64,000 bases of DNA from Staphylococcus xylosus NJ (GCF_000338275.1 NZ_ANMR01000007.1:1-64000), one strand, 5' to 3'; numbered from the stretch's first letter, positions 9,321 through 18,970 are shown. Notes: a model not told the origin generated them from the sequence alone. Made by a program: numbers and translations.

Positions 9321-9473
9321 ATTATTAGTTGGAAATTTCATCTTTCCGTCATATTTTATTCTTAATATATCCACCTGTTTTAATTTCGTATATATTAAAT
9401 TTTAAACAAGAGAGGCTTGGTCCTCCCCTCTCAAACAAAACTATAAAAAATAGGATTGGGGCATAAATCCCAG

Positions 9474-9526
9474 AAAAAAGAAGCACTCAAATGATTTAAT
9501 TCAATTCATCTGAGTGCTTCTTTTTT
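9474..9526. terminator. Strong hairpin terminator, usable in both directions
   Basis: A-rich left arm ending GAAGCACTCA (9480-9489) pairs with TGAGTGCTTC (9511-9520), followed by seven T; the A-tract on the left extends the stem and gives a U-tract on the minus strand. It could end minus-strand transcription from the YbaK gene. Confidence 0.75.
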
Positions 9527-9645
9527 TATTCAATACTTCGTATTGATGGTTCGCTTTCTCAGAGGACAGATTCAGCCTGTAATCCAGCTTGTCCTGTTCC
9601 CTCAAGAGTTTCATCAAAACACGTCGTGTTCCTATGTTATTTTAC
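9527..9645. repeat. Stem-rich intergenic element, possibly a dispersed staphylococcal repeat
   Basis: Consecutive small palindromes: TCAATAC-TTC-GTATTGA near 9531-9548, GGACA...TGTCC near 9563-9594, ACACG-T-CGTGT near 9621-9631. No coding potential. Resembles intergenic repeats of staphylococci, but only one copy is in this window, so that is a guess. Confidence 0.35.
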
Positions 9646-9857
9646 ATTAAAATACTTTAAAAAAATAAGGCCCTTACGTATAATTTGATCAACACGATTA
9701 AACTAAATTAACAAAGCGCCTTATAAATAAAGGTTATAAATTGACTTAGCACACACTATTAATGAAACTTTTAACATTAATACATTTATAGTAGCAACAA
9801 CTAATTTCTGGATAGTAAACTTTAACATGTATATTCAGTCACAATGTCATGTTCCTG

Positions 9858-10343
9858 TTACTTTGTCTCTTGGATGATATGCATTACTTGTGCTTGCGTT
9901 ACTGCGATTAAATCTTTTACACGTATATTAATTTGAACACCTCGGTCTCCACCACTTATATATATAGAATCTAATGCTTGAGCATTTTGGTCAATCACTG
10001 TTGGAAACTGACGCTTCATTCCTATTGGAGAACAACCGCCTCTAATATAACCAGTAACTTTTTTCAATTGTTCAAGCGGCATTAAGTTCAACTTTTTTTC
10101 TGTCACTGATTGGGCTGCTGTTTTCATATCTAATGTTTTATTTACTGGTATAATAAATACGAAGTGCTCATGCGCTGCATTTTCTAAAACAAGTGTTTTA
10201 TATACATGGTCTGGATCAACACCTACTTTTTGTGCTACATGTTCCCCATCCATATGGTGTGTACTAATATCATATGTATTCACGCTATAAGCAATAGCTT
10301 GACTGTCTAAAATTCGCATCGCGTTTGTTTTCTTTTGTTTCAT
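9858..10343 (-). CDS. ybaK: YbaK/EbsC-type aminoacyl-tRNA deacylase
   Basis: Trans-editing enzyme of 161 residues, expected to hydrolyse mischarged Cys-tRNA(Pro). The YbaK domain fills the protein: a basic N-terminus, VGVDPDHVYKTLV with the conserved Lys, and KVTGYIRGGCSPIGMKRQFP (conserved GxxSP region). GAGGTGAT precedes the ATG. It stands alone between the hairpin at 9474 and gtaB. Confidence 0.88.
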   Translation of the reverse strand: MKQKKTNAMRILDSQAIAYSVNTYDISTHHMDGEHVAQKVGVDPDHVYKTLVLENAAHEHFVFIIPVNKTLDMKTAAQSVTEKKLNLMPLEQLKKVTGYIRGGCSPIGMKRQFPTVIDQNAQALDSIYISGGDRGVQINIRVKDLIAVTQAQVMHIIQETK

Positions 10344-10449
10344 TTCATCACCTCATAGTATACCAACCATTTCAGTCGATACATATAACAGTTCAAATGA
10401 TAGAATTCTACCCTTATCTATTATGTTTGAATAATCTTAATGCAAGAAT

Positions 10450-11319
10450 TCAATCTATTTTCAAACTTTTAATAAAATCAACTAATTCATCACGCATCGA
10501 TTCATCTTTCAAAGCATACTCAATCGTAGTTTTCACAAATCCTAATTTTTCCCCTACATCATAACGTTCACCTTCAAAATCATAAGCATAGACTTGATCG
10601 TCAGTGTTTAAACGTTCAATTGCATCTGTAAGTTGGATTTCACCCCCTGCGCCTTTACCTTGCGTTGCTAAGTAATCAAAGATATCTGCAGTCAATACAT
10701 AACGTCCCATGATTGCTAAATTAGAAGGTGCTGTGCCTTGTTTTGGCTTTTCAACAAATTTCGCCACCTCGTATTTTCTACCTGACTTTTCCATTGGATC
10801 GATAATGCCATATCTATGCGTTAAGTTTTCTTCAACTTCTTGGACACCAATCACTGATTTCCCAGTTTCTTCGTATGCATTCATCAATTGTTTAATCGCT
10901 GGCGTGTCAGATTCGACTATATCATCACCTAATAATACTGCAAAAGGTTCAGTGCCTATAAATTGACGTGCGGAATATATTGCATGTCCTAATCCTTTTT
11001 GCTCTTTTTGTCTAACATAAAATATATTAGCAAGCTCTGTAGAGTATTTTACTTTTTCAAGTAACTCTTGCTTATCTTTTTCTTCTAAAATCATTTCCAA
11101 TTCTTTCTGATTATCAAAATGATCTTCGATAGCTCTTTTATGTTTACCTGTTACGATAATGATATCTTCAATACCCGCACGAGCCGCTTCTTCAACTATA
11201 TATTGAATTGTCGGTTTATCTAAGATTGGCAACATTTCTTTCGGCATAGCTTTCGTAGCCGGCAAAAACCTCGTACCCAAACCAGCAGCTGGTATGATTG
11301 CTTTCTTTATTTTTCTCAA
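10450..11319 (-). CDS. gtaB: UTP-glucose-1-phosphate uridylyltransferase
   Basis: Makes UDP-glucose from UTP and glucose-1-phosphate for glycolipid anchors of lipoteichoic acid and for teichoic-acid glucosylation (289 residues). The nucleotide-binding start [17 protein letters not shown] is intact; also [14 protein letters not shown] and LLGDDIV. I choose TTG at 11319 (giving MRKIKKA), since AAGGA lies the right distance upstream; ATG at 11328 and 11343 have poor spacing. Length is usual for GtaB. Confidence 0.95.
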   Translation of the reverse strand: MRKIKKAIIPAAGLGTRFLPATKAMPKEMLPILDKPTIQYIVEEAARAGIEDIIIVTGKHKRAIEDHFDNQKELEMILEEKDKQELLEKVKYSTELANIFYVRQKEQKGLGHAIYSARQFIGTEPFAVLLGDDIVESDTPAIKQLMNAYEETGKSVIGVQEVEENLTHRYGIIDPMEKSGRKYEVAKFVEKPKQGTAPSNLAIMGRYVLTADIFDYLATQGKGAGGEIQLTDAIERLNTDDQVYAYDFEGERYDVGEKLGFVKTTIEYALKDESMRDELVDFIKSLKID

Positions 11320-11450
11320 AACGCTCATCCTTTTCTTAAACAAAATTTACGTACTGATTGAATATAATCTACGCTTCATTATTCATTTTAACCGTTAATA
11401 TTATCATAACATTGAAACGTTTCACTTAATACTTTTTTCATTTATAAAAA

Positions 11451-11491
11451 AGAGCCACATAAACGTCATGGGTTAACGTTTGTGTAGCTCT
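11451..11491 (-). terminator. Terminator after the anchored PepSY-like protein
   Basis: AGAGCCACATAAACGTT-like left arm (from 11451) pairs with AACGTTTGTGTAGCTCT (11475-11491) with a one-base irregularity; minus-strand U-tract follows (CTCTTTTTTATA). Confidence 0.85.
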
Positions 11492-11501
11492 ATTTTAATG
11501 A

Positions 11502-12236
11502 TTAATTAAGTGATGGTTGGCGAATTACATCTCCCGTTTTATTTACAACAACTTTATAGTCTCTTTTCTTCTTATATTCATGGAAAGTATAAAACATACC
11601 ATCTTTCGATTCTTTTACATTTTTTAATACTGCATTTTGACCTAGTTCATCAATAGCGTATTTTTGCGCTATAACCTCAGATTCTTGAGGAGAGATATTA
11701 GGTTTATCATTTTGCTGTTTGATTTGATAAGACTTATCAAAAACACTTGCTTTATTATCTTCATCTACAGTTACTCTATAATACGTATTTGGTTTACTTT
11801 TATTTTCAAATGTAAAGATGTAATAATGAGCCCCTTGGCATGTTGTATCAATACCATAATCATTATAGACATTTGAATCGTTATTATCTTTATTCACTAC
11901 TGTTTGTGCTTTTTTTAATGCATCGGAAAATGGAGGTAAATTTGCTTTTCCAACTTCGTCATCTTTTAAATCATGTGTGGTCAATTTGGCAATCGGTTTA
12001 TAGTTTTCAGCGTTATACGGTTCATTATTTATTTCTTCTTTTGTTGCTGCTTTTATTGGATTCTCACTTTTTTCTTTAGTTATATCCTTAGCTTCTGCAA
12101 TTTCATCCACAATAGAAAAACTAGAAATGGTTTCATGAACTTTGGCTAGAGCTTGTTGATTTGTAGCTATAAAAAGAAGAAACGCTAAACAGCAAGCGAG
12201 AAGGAAAGCCATGATAGTTAAAATTAAATTTTTCAA
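11502..12236 (-). CDS. Membrane-anchored or secreted protein of unknown function, PepSY-like repeats
   Basis: Not recognised by name. 244 residues from TTG 12236, which follows AAGGGGA at five bases; the upstream ATG codons have no site. An uncleaved anchor or signal peptide fills about residues 2-26 (ILTIMAFLLACCLAFLLF). The extracellular part has two stretches resembling PepSY folds: one with ALKKAQTVV...YYRVTVDED (about 110-165) and one with SEVIAQKYAIDELG...DYKVVVNKTGDVI (about 185-240). Presumably surface located; could bind or inhibit peptidases, but that is only the family tendency. Confidence 0.7.
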   Translation of the reverse strand: MKNLILTIMAFLLACCLAFLLFIATNQQALAKVHETISSFSIVDEIAEAKDITKEKSENPIKAATKEEINNEPYNAENYKPIAKLTTHDLKDDEVGKANLPPFSDALKKAQTVVNKDNNDSNVYNDYGIDTTCQGAHYYIFTFENKSKPNTYYRVTVDEDNKASVFDKSYQIKQQNDKPNISPQESEVIAQKYAIDELGQNAVLKNVKESKDGMFYTFHEYKKKRDYKVVVNKTGDVIRQPSLN

Positions 12237-12614
12237 GTTTATCCCCTTACTTACAATTATTACATTTCCTATCATGTTATCACAGATTATTGACGAAAAA
12301 CTTATATAGAACACAATTTAAAAGAATCGTAACCTTTGTTACATGTTTATTACGTAAAGCCTACTTTATTTAATACAAGTGTCATATTCAATACTTTATT
12401 CAACACAAATAATATAAATATCACCGTTGACACAATTAAATTCACGTGTAAAAAAGCGGAGCGATGAAATCTAATTACTGTAATCAGATTTCATTGCTCC
12501 GCTTCTATAATAAAGACAAAAATTATTTCAAAAAATATCACTAGTGTCTATAACATATATAGGATTCAGACATGTCAACCACACTATAATCTATTCGCTC
12601 TTTCTTATGTTGAA
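12237..12614. other. Intergenic stretch with the norA terminator
   Basis: Promoter region of the anchored protein and the norA terminator. No other signal seen. Confidence 0.6.
12454..12504 (-). terminator. norA terminator
   Basis: 19-bp stem AAGCGGAGCGATGAAATCT (12454-12472) with AGATTTCATTGCTCCGCTT (12486-12504), one G-U pair, then a U6 tract on the minus strand. It is more than 100 bases from the norA stop. Confidence 0.85.
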
Positions 12615-13775
12615 TTATGTTTTTCTAAAACGTGATCTCAACTGGCTCTCTATAAAGATGACCAGCATACCTAAAACCATGACGAATATCGACATGTATA
12701 ATGGAAATTCAAAATTAATATCATATAATGTACCTGCAACTAATGGACCGATAAAATTCCCCATACTAGTAAACGTAGAATTTAATCCACCTGCGAACCC
12801 TTGTCTATTACCTGCTATATTCGAGAAATAGTTTGTAATAGCTGGGCGAATCATATCAAAGCCAATAAAAACAATAAAACTAATTAACATAATTGACCAA
12901 TAGCTGTGAACAAAAGTTAATGCTAATAGAATAATTGCTGAATATAGCAATGAATAAGTAATAAACGTTAATTCTTTAAAATAGTTCATAAACTTATCAA
13001 AGAAGAATACTTGGAATACTGCACCCAAAATACCGCCACCTGTGATAGCAAACGAGATATCAATAGGAGAATATTGTGCTTTGTCTGCAGTATAAAGTGG
13101 GAACAGTGTTTCAAATGAAGACAACCCGAAAGCTAGTACTAAGGTTAAAATGATTGGCGTAAGAAAGACTTTCCAATCAATTTTTGTTAGCAACTCAGGT
13201 TGATATTTGGTAAATCCATCTTGCGTTTCATGTTTCGGATTTTTAATAAGTATAATTGAAAGTATCAAGGCTAAACAGCCACTAAAACCCGCTACATAGA
13301 ATGGTAATCTATGTGAAACTTCTGCTAATAAACCACCAAGTCCTGGCCCTAAAATAAATCCAGAATTAATTATTGCTGACATATATCCAAAATTTTTAGC
13401 TTTATCTCTACCTGATGAGATATCTGCGATCATGCCTGTGACACCTGGCATAACCATACCTGCACTAAACCCACCAAGTATTCTAGAAACAATCAGAAGT
13501 GAGAACGTATGACTTGCAGCGAATAAAAATTCTGAAATCGCAAATAGGCCTAAGCCAATACAGATGATTAACTTTTTACCTAATTTATCTGCGAGTGTAC
13601 CGCCAAATGGTGAGATAATCATTTGGGCTAAAGCAAATACAGCTACCAGTATGCCTAAATCGCTACCTTTTAAACCTAAATCTTTTAAATAAACAGGGAG
13701 CACAGGAACGACTAAACCAATACCTAAAAAGACAAGAAAAATATTAAAATATAAAATAATAAACTGCTTCTTCAC
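12615..13775 (-). CDS. norA: Multidrug efflux pump NorA (MFS)
   Basis: Proton-driven drug/H+ antiporter with 12 membrane segments (386 residues); in S. aureus NorA exports hydrophilic fluoroquinolones, dyes and biocides. Diagnostic stretches: GIGLVVPVLPVYLKDLG, GGTLADKLGKKLIICIGL (motif A), GPGLGGLLAEVSHRLPFY (motif C) and MIRPAITNYFSNIAG. It begins with GTG at 13775 behind AAAGGAGCG. Divergent from the PPC-domain gene. MgrA, encoded at 20159, is the known regulator of norA in S. aureus; I cannot point to its box here. Confidence 0.95.
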   Translation of the reverse strand: MKKQFIILYFNIFLVFLGIGLVVPVLPVYLKDLGLKGSDLGILVAVFALAQMIISPFGGTLADKLGKKLIICIGLGLFAISEFLFAASHTFSLLIVSRILGGFSAGMVMPGVTGMIADISSGRDKAKNFGYMSAIINSGFILGPGLGGLLAEVSHRLPFYVAGFSGCLALILSIILIKNPKHETQDGFTKYQPELLTKIDWKVFLTPIILTLVLAFGLSSFETLFPLYTADKAQYSPIDISFAITGGGILGAVFQVFFFDKFMNYFKELTFITYSLLYSAIILLALTFVHSYWSIMLISFIVFIGFDMIRPAITNYFSNIAGNRQGFAGGLNSTFTSMGNFIGPLVAGTLYDINFEFPLYMSIFVMVLGMLVIFIESQLRSRFRKT

Positions 13776-13979
13776 GTTGCTCGCTCCTTTCTTTTTATAA
13801 ATTGTTTGAAGCGGTTTTCCATTCTCTAATATACGAGAACAAGCCTAATACTAGAATATTTTATAACAGTTTCATGAGAAATGACAATAAAAAATTTATT
13901 TTCTAATCACTATCATATAATATCGTAATTATAACTTGTATAATAAAGATGTATCTAATTTTCAGGATGGAGGTTTCCT

Positions 13980-14399
13980 ATGATTTATCAAGTAGATGGT
14001 AAGACGATTGTTTTAGTATTAGAACAAGGTGAAGACATTGTATCTGCAGTAACAGATATTGCAACAGAACAAGGTGGACAATTTGGCACAGTTAGTGGCA
14101 TCGGTGCATGTGCTAGCGCAGAACTTAACTTCTATAATTTAGAAACCAAAACTTATGAAAAGAAAACCATTGATGAACCTTTAGAGCTCATCAGTTTAAT
14201 GGGTAATATCTCTCATATTGACGAAAAACCATTTGCGCATTTACATGCCACATTCGGAACTAACCAATATGACACATTGAGCGGACATTTAACTAAAGCC
14301 ATCGTTTCTGCTACAGCAGAAATTGTAATCACAATGACAAATTTAGATATAAACCGCAAATACAATGAAACAATTGGGTTAAACCTGTTAGATTTATAA
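13980..14399 (+). CDS. PPC-domain (DUF296) protein
   Basis: 139 residues, essentially one PPC domain (plants and prokaryotes conserved; AT-hook-associated in plants). It shows GTVSGIGACASAEL and FAHLHATFG, the conserved strand and trimer-site histidines. Prokaryotic members form trimers and may bind metal; a DNA-binding role is not established. GGAGG precedes the ATG. Divergent from norA with a 204-bp shared control region; terminator at 14465-14505. Confidence 0.82.
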   Translation: MIYQVDGKTIVLVLEQGEDIVSAVTDIATEQGGQFGTVSGIGACASAELNFYNLETKTYEKKTIDEPLELISLMGNISHIDEKPFAHLHATFGTNQYDTLSGHLTKAIVSATAEIVITMTNLDINRKYNETIGLNLLDL

Positions 14400-14780
14400 T
14401 TTGTTAGTTAAAGTAAAAAGCGTGACTTTAGATTAAACTTTGTTCAAAAAGCAAAATGAGTAGTAAGCAGAGATGTTTCAATATATTAGGAGCATCTCTG
14501 CTTTTATACTTGTATTTATTCTCCTATAAATCACATGTTTTAATACCCTACTACAGAGTTACGTCTGTGTGTTTAACATGTATAACTTAAGTTAATAATT
14601 GAAATTTATATTTAAAAAATGTATCATGTAGTCTCATATTTCAAAAACATAGGTTAATATTTATCTTCGTTTATTAGCACAAAAGAAGTTTTAGATTGCA
14701 TTTACTAATGCACAATCAAATTACAATTCATTAGTAATCTATTATATTAGCGCTTAATTAAAAAGAAAGTAGGTGTATTT
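14400..14780. other. Intergenic stretch
   Basis: Terminator of the PPC gene followed by about 270 bases of AT-rich DNA carrying the promoter for the DUF1361 pair. No ORF or RNA signal that I would defend. Confidence 0.55.
14465..14505 (+). terminator. Terminator of PPC-domain gene
   Basis: AAGCAGAGATG (14465-14475) pairs with CATCTCTGCTT (14493-14503), followed by a short T-run. Confidence 0.75.
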
Positions 14781-15398
14781 ATGCAAGCGCGTTATATCGC
14801 TAGAAGCATTTTCCTTATATTGATATTAGTTTCAATATTTTTCAATAATTATTTCCAATTTATGACGCTTAATCTATTTCTAGCGTATGTGCCGTTTGAA
14901 CTATGCTTACTGTTAAATTTATTTAAACCAAAATACAAATATGAGTGGCCACTATTCATTATTTTCACACTTATTTTTGTCTTGATGGTGCCAAATACTT
15001 TGTATATGATTACTGACTTAATACATTTAAATCAGTTTAATTTCAATTTCTATCAAGGTTTAGTAATTAGTGAATGGGCGTATTTTGCATTCCTTGTATC
15101 TGGCGTATTACTAGCTATTTACCTATTAATTCTAATGTTTTTAGAAATGGAACAATTCACGCAACATCTCTGGCTCAATAGATTAATTATTGTAGTTATG
15201 ATGTTCTTAAATGGTCTTGGTATATTTATTGGACGCTTCTTACGTCTACATTCAGTTTATCTTATTCATGAACCGCTTCGTATTTTTAATGAAGTATCTT
15301 CGAGTTTAAATACTGATACGTTACGTTTTATTTTATTACTTATTGCATTACAAGTGATTATCTTCCTATTTGCGAAAGGAGTGCGTAGCGTAAAATGA
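14781..15398 (+). CDS. DUF1361 family membrane protein
   Basis: 205 residues with about six hydrophobic segments. The family shows the conserved LAYVPFELCLLL near residue 38, VPNTLYMITDLIH near 70-82 and NGLGIFIGRFLRLHS in the second half, all present. Function unknown. Overlaps the next gene by four bases (ATGA), so the two are translationally coupled. Confidence 0.78.
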   Translation: MQARYIARSIFLILILVSIFFNNYFQFMTLNLFLAYVPFELCLLLNLFKPKYKYEWPLFIIFTLIFVLMVPNTLYMITDLIHLNQFNFNFYQGLVISEWAYFAFLVSGVLLAIYLLILMFLEMEQFTQHLWLNRLIIVVMMFLNGLGIFIGRFLRLHSVYLIHEPLRIFNEVSSSLNTDTLRFILLLIALQVIIFLFAKGVRSVK

Positions 15399-15670
15399 CT
15401 TTGAATATTTTAGTTCTCATTATAGTTTTAATTTTATGTCAATTAATCATCGGACATTTATTACATGATGTAGGTTTTTCATATCTTCACAGCATTATAT
15501 TGATGTTGTTCCCATTAGGTATTGGTTTATTTTATCTACAACTATTTTATTATGAACGTCGTTTTCCAAATTGGAGCGTCCCCATCAACATAAAATTAAG
15601 ATTAAAATATATGTATATATTAACGTTTTTTGAATACGTAACTTTATATATTTGTGTTTTTAGATTTTAA
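15395..15670 (+). CDS. Small membrane protein, unknown, coupled to DUF1361 gene
   Basis: 91 residues with three hydrophobic stretches (about 2-17, 23-44, 70-89). Not recognised. Its ATG overlaps the upstream stop and the nearest GGAG is 13 bases away, so it probably depends on reinitiation. A strong terminator follows at 15765. Confidence 0.6.
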   Translation: MTLNILVLIIVLILCQLIIGHLLHDVGFSYLHSIILMLFPLGIGLFYLQLFYYERRFPNWSVPINIKLRLKYMYILTFFEYVTLYICVFRF

Positions 15671-16055
15671 TAGATTTATGAAGCATTTATTATTATATTT
15701 ATAAACAAACGGTCTCATCCCTATAAATATATGTAATAATTTATATACTTGCCTAAACAATACTAAGCTGTCGACAAGTCTTTAAACTTTTGTCGACAGC
15801 TTTTTATGTGCATAAATATTGATTCATCCATTATGATAATGTGATCAAAAATCGATTCATTTCCCTAAATAAAGCAAATATATTCTATCAGATTTCCATA
15901 CTTTTATTAGCTAAGCAAACCTATATTTAACGAATCTTTATTACTACCTCATCATTATCAAAGATAAGGGGCTAAGACATGTTACTATGCCCCAACCCTT
16001 AACTAAAGCGTTATATATATAAACTAATTTATATGAATACATTATGCCATATATT
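15671..16055. other. Intergenic stretch between convergent genes
   Basis: Holds the plus-strand terminator at 15765-15806 and a weaker GGGGC/GCCCC hairpin near 15967-15996 that may end mdh transcription on the minus strand. Nothing else seen. Confidence 0.6.
15765..15806 (+). terminator. Terminator of the DUF1361 operon
   Basis: Perfect 13-bp arms AAGCTGTCGACAA (15765-15777) and TTGTCGACAGCTT (15790-15802), then T-rich. Confidence 0.88.
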
Positions 16056-16991
16056 TTAAAGCTTTAATGCTTGTTTAACTTCTTGAACCGACTCTGCAGA
16101 AACTTTTAATTGCTCATATTCATCATTAGATAAATTTAAATCTACAATACTTTCAATACCATTTGAACTTAAAATTGTTGGAACCCCTAAGCATATATCT
16201 GTAAATTGATATTCCCCTTCTAGTAGTGCAATACTAGGCAGTAATCTATGTTGGTCTTTCAATATAGCTTCAATCATACTGTATACTGCTGAAGCTGGAG
16301 CATAATAAGCTGAGCCATTTCCCAGTAATTCTACGATTTCTGCACCGCCCTTACGTGTACGTTCAACAATTGTCTCAATTTGTTGTGCATCAAGTAGTTT
16401 ATGAAGTGGTACTCCATTAACATTAGTTGAATCTACTAACGGAACCATCGTATCGCCATGACCACCTAATACTAAACCTTTAATATCTTTAATAGAAACT
16501 TTTAAGGCTTCAGCAATAAACGTTAGATATCTTGATGTATCTAATACACCGGATTGTCCTATTACTCGCTCTTTTGGAAATCCAGAAGCTTTCAATACTG
16601 AATACGTCATAGCATCTACAGGATTCGTAAGTACGATAATCTTACAATCAGGTGAATATTTCACGATTTCTTTTGTAACATCATGCATAACCGCCTCATT
16701 AACCTGTACTAAATCGTCTCTACTCATCCCAGGTTTACGTGGCACGCCTGCTGTAATCACTACAACATCTGAATTTTTTGTATCAGTATAGTCAACGGAC
16801 CCTTTTACATTTACATCAAAGCCATAGACTGGACTACTTTCTAAAATATCTAGTGCTTTACCTTTAACTTGGCCTTCATTTGTTGGACGGTCAATCAGTA
16901 CAACGTCAGCCAACTCTTGTTGAGCAACAATAAAAGCCAATGTTGCACCCGTGTTGCCGCCACCTATAATAGAAACTTTTTGTTTTGTCAT
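16056..16991 (-). CDS. mdh: NAD-dependent malate dehydrogenase (LDH-like type)
   Basis: Oxidises malate to oxaloacetate. 311 residues of the lactate/malate dehydrogenase fold. Glycine loop IIGGGNTG at about 8-15 and Asp34 at the end of strand 2 (VLIDRP) indicate NAD. Substrate specificity is read at [11 protein letters not shown]: Arg85 stands where lactate dehydrogenases carry Gln, so malate is preferred. Catalytic His is in [18 protein letters not shown] is intact. Start ATG 16991 follows GGGAG; the upstream ATG at 17024 has no site. Not part of this neighbourhood in S. aureus as I recall it. Confidence 0.85.
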   Translation of the reverse strand: MTKQKVSIIGGGNTGATLAFIVAQQELADVVLIDRPTNEGQVKGKALDILESSPVYGFDVNVKGSVDYTDTKNSDVVVITAGVPRKPGMSRDDLVQVNEAVMHDVTKEIVKYSPDCKIIVLTNPVDAMTYSVLKASGFPKERVIGQSGVLDTSRYLTFIAEALKVSIKDIKGLVLGGHGDTMVPLVDSTNVNGVPLHKLLDAQQIETIVERTRKGGAEIVELLGNGSAYYAPASAVYSMIEAILKDQHRLLPSIALLEGEYQFTDICLGVPTILSSNGIESIVDLNLSNDEYEQLKVSAESVQEVKQALKL

Positions 16992-17091
16992 AAAAGCAAC
17001 TCCCTCATACAATCTCTTGATCACGTTACTTAAATTATATCATCTCTAGCCACCGATAATGATTTCATTTCGTTAAGTTAAATTATCAAAT

Positions 17092-17703
17092 TTACTTATG
17101 TGTTTTTTGCCTTTTAATCCATTTCCAAATTATAAAAATGACTAAAACAATTAAAATGAAATAAATAATTTTAGAATAGATATTCATGTAGTAAACAATT
17201 GCATGCCAATTTCCGCCCACTGCTTGTCCTAAATAAATCAGCACGATATTCCAAATTAAGGTACCAAGCGTAGTAAACAAAATAAACAAAGGTATATTCA
17301 TTCGAGTTAAACCAGCTGGGATGGAGATTAAACTTCTTAACAGTGGCACAAAACGACAAAAGAAAATTGTCCAATATCCATACTTTTCAAACCAATTAAT
17401 TGTTCTATCTATATCTTTGATTTTCACACGTAAAAATTTCCCATAACGGTTTACAAAGCGATATAAGTTCCGCTCGCCGATCCAGGCACCAATACCATAG
17501 AGAACAATAGCCCCAATAACAGAACCAAGCGTTGAAGTGATTGTCACGCCAATAAAGCCTAAATCAGACTTAGTTGTCATAAAACCACCAAAAGTTAAAA
17601 TGATTTCAGATGGTATTGGAGGAAATATATTTTCCAATAAGATTAATAATCCTATACCTAAATAGCCATGTTGCTCCATAAAATGCGTTATCCACTGTTC
17701 CAT
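17092..17703 (-). CDS. DedA family membrane protein
   Basis: 203 residues, DedA/SNARE-associated type; relatives (UptA, YngC) flip undecaprenyl phosphate or phosphatidylethanolamine across the membrane. Seen: ENIFPPIPSEIILTFGGF, the re-entrant loop Glu/Pro motif, and FFCRFVPLLRSLISIPAGLTRM with conserved arginines. About five hydrophobic segments. Start behind AGGAGG. Last gene of a probable three-gene unit with 17737-18036 and 18062-18970. UppP, in the same lipid cycle, is encoded at 24490. Confidence 0.87.
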   Translation of the reverse strand: MEQWITHFMEQHGYLGIGLLILLENIFPPIPSEIILTFGGFMTTKSDLGFIGVTITSTLGSVIGAIVLYGIGAWIGERNLYRFVNRYGKFLRVKIKDIDRTINWFEKYGYWTIFFCRFVPLLRSLISIPAGLTRMNIPLFILFTTLGTLIWNIVLIYLGQAVGGNWHAIVYYMNIYSKIIYFILIVLVIFIIWKWIKRQKTHK

Positions 17704-17736
17704 TCATTTCCTCCTAAAGCTCGTTAAAACAAAGCA

Positions 17737-18036
17737 TTAAAATAGATTATTTGTTAACGCATATAAATACATTGATAAGCCAAATAGAACCATACTTAAA
17801 ATTGTTAGTATCAATGCTAAAACCATTACACGTTTATAATGTTTAATAAATGCTATGAATAAAATAGCACCATTATAAAAGAAAAATAGTCCAAAAAGTG
17901 TCATCATTATATTAATATCAGGATATACAATATTTAATATTGCAATGACTAAGGCAAAACCTAAAAACGGAAAATTAATAAAATTACGTTGAAACTTATG
18001 TTGTTTTAATTGATGTTGTTCGTTCTCTGTATTCAT
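17737..18036 (-). CDS. Small membrane protein, unknown
   Basis: 99 residues from ATG 18036 behind AAGGAGTAAAG; a longer reading to 18075 lacks a ribosome site. The first 25 residues are polar (Gln/His-rich), followed by three to four hydrophobic segments (about 28-46, 48-66, 75-95). Not recognised. It sits 25 bases after the aldo/keto reductase and 33 before dedA, suggesting cotranscription. Confidence 0.65.
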   Translation of the reverse strand: MNTENEQHQLKQHKFQRNFINFPFLGFALVIAILNIVYPDINIMMTLFGLFFFYNGAILFIAFIKHYKRVMVLALILTILSMVLFGLSMYLYALTNNLF

Positions 18037-18061
18037 TATCTTTACTCCTTCAAACTTTAAA

Positions 18062-18970
18062 CTACGGGATGTCATGACCTAAAGAAGCCGTATAAATATC
18101 AAACCATTCTTGATCTGTAAGTGACACCTTCAAGCCATTAATCGCTTCATCAATACGTTCGATTTTGTGTGTGCCTAGCACTGGCATTAGTGATGCAGGA
18201 TGTTTATTTAACCATGCCATAACGATACCATTCAAGGTTACATTATATTTTTGTGCTAAAGGAGAAACAACTGCCATGATTCTAGCAGATTTTTCGTCTT
18301 CTAAATCGAATAATTTACCACCTGCCATAGGGCTCCACGACATAATTTTAACATCATCTTTATACATATGATTAATGATACCATTTTCAATAGCGTCTAA
18401 AGTATATGGCGACACTTCCAGTTGATTTAAAGTGATATGCAATTTATCACAAACTAAACATTTGCTTAGTAAATCATATTCAGATTTATTGAAGTTTGAA
18501 ACACCAAATGACTTAACTTTTCCTTGTTTAACCAATGCTTTTATTGCTTCAGTCACTTCGTTAGGGTCCATTAAAGGTGATGGTCTATGAATGAGCAGAG
18601 AGTCTAGTTGCTCAACTTGTAAGTTTTGTAACGAACGATCAACAGATTGAATAATATGCTCTTTACTATGATCATAGCGATGGCCACTTGTTTCATGAAG
18701 TGGACTTGATGGCAATACAATACCACATTTAGTTACAATTTCAATTTGATCACGAAGTTGTGGTGATAATTTTAGCGCTTCACCAAAGATACTTTCACAA
18801 CTGTATGAGCCATAAATATCAGCATGATCCATAGTTGTAATACCTCTTTCAACCAATTCATTCAAATATCTATTTAATTGTTGAGGTGTCCAGTTCCAGT
18901 CTTTCGCTCTCCAAAACCCTTGTATTACATTCGAAAAAGAAACGTATTGATTAATTTTCACTTTATTCAT
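18062..18970 (-). CDS. Aldo/keto reductase (YdhF type)
   Basis: 302 residues, TIM-barrel oxidoreductase of the YdhF/Tas branch. Catalytic residues: Asp/Tyr in MDHADIYGSY, Lys in IVTKCGI and His in LLIHRP. The cofactor region near the C-terminus (MPVLGTHKIERIDEA) is present. Physiological substrate unknown. First gene of a likely operon with the small membrane protein and dedA. Confidence 0.87.
   Translation of the reverse strand: MNKVKINQYVSFSNVIQGFWRAKDWNWTPQQLNRYLNELVERGITTMDHADIYGSYSCESIFGEALKLSPQLRDQIEIVTKCGIVLPSSPLHETSGHRYDHSKEHIIQSVDRSLQNLQVEQLDSLLIHRPSPLMDPNEVTEAIKALVKQGKVKSFGVSNFNKSEYDLLSKCLVCDKLHITLNQLEVSPYTLDAIENGIINHMYKDDVKIMSWSPMAGGKLFDLEDEKSARIMAVVSPLAQKYNVTLNGIVMAWLNKHPASLMPVLGTHKIERIDEAINGLKVSLTDQEWFDIYTASLGHDIP

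Larger units (their letters stand above)
9237..9857. other. Intergenic: fru control region, bidirectional hairpin and stem-rich repeat
   Basis: Contains, right of fruR, the promoter, cre site and operator repeats (separate entries). A strong terminator follows at about 9474-9526. A stem-rich non-coding segment spans about 9527-9645. The rest, up to the YbaK gene, is AT-rich with no ORF I would support. Confidence 0.6.

Noticed and set aside
11664-12079. Plus-strand hydrophobic ORFs opposite the anchored protein
   Set aside because: Antisense shadows of a real CDS, low-complexity Leu/Tyr runs and no Shine-Dalgarno.
16056-16991. L-lactate dehydrogenase
   Set aside because: Arg85 in GVPRKPGM is the malate-type residue where lactate enzymes have Gln.
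17171-17374. Second minus-strand ORF inside dedA
   Set aside because: Out-of-frame reading of dedA with no start signal and no family features.
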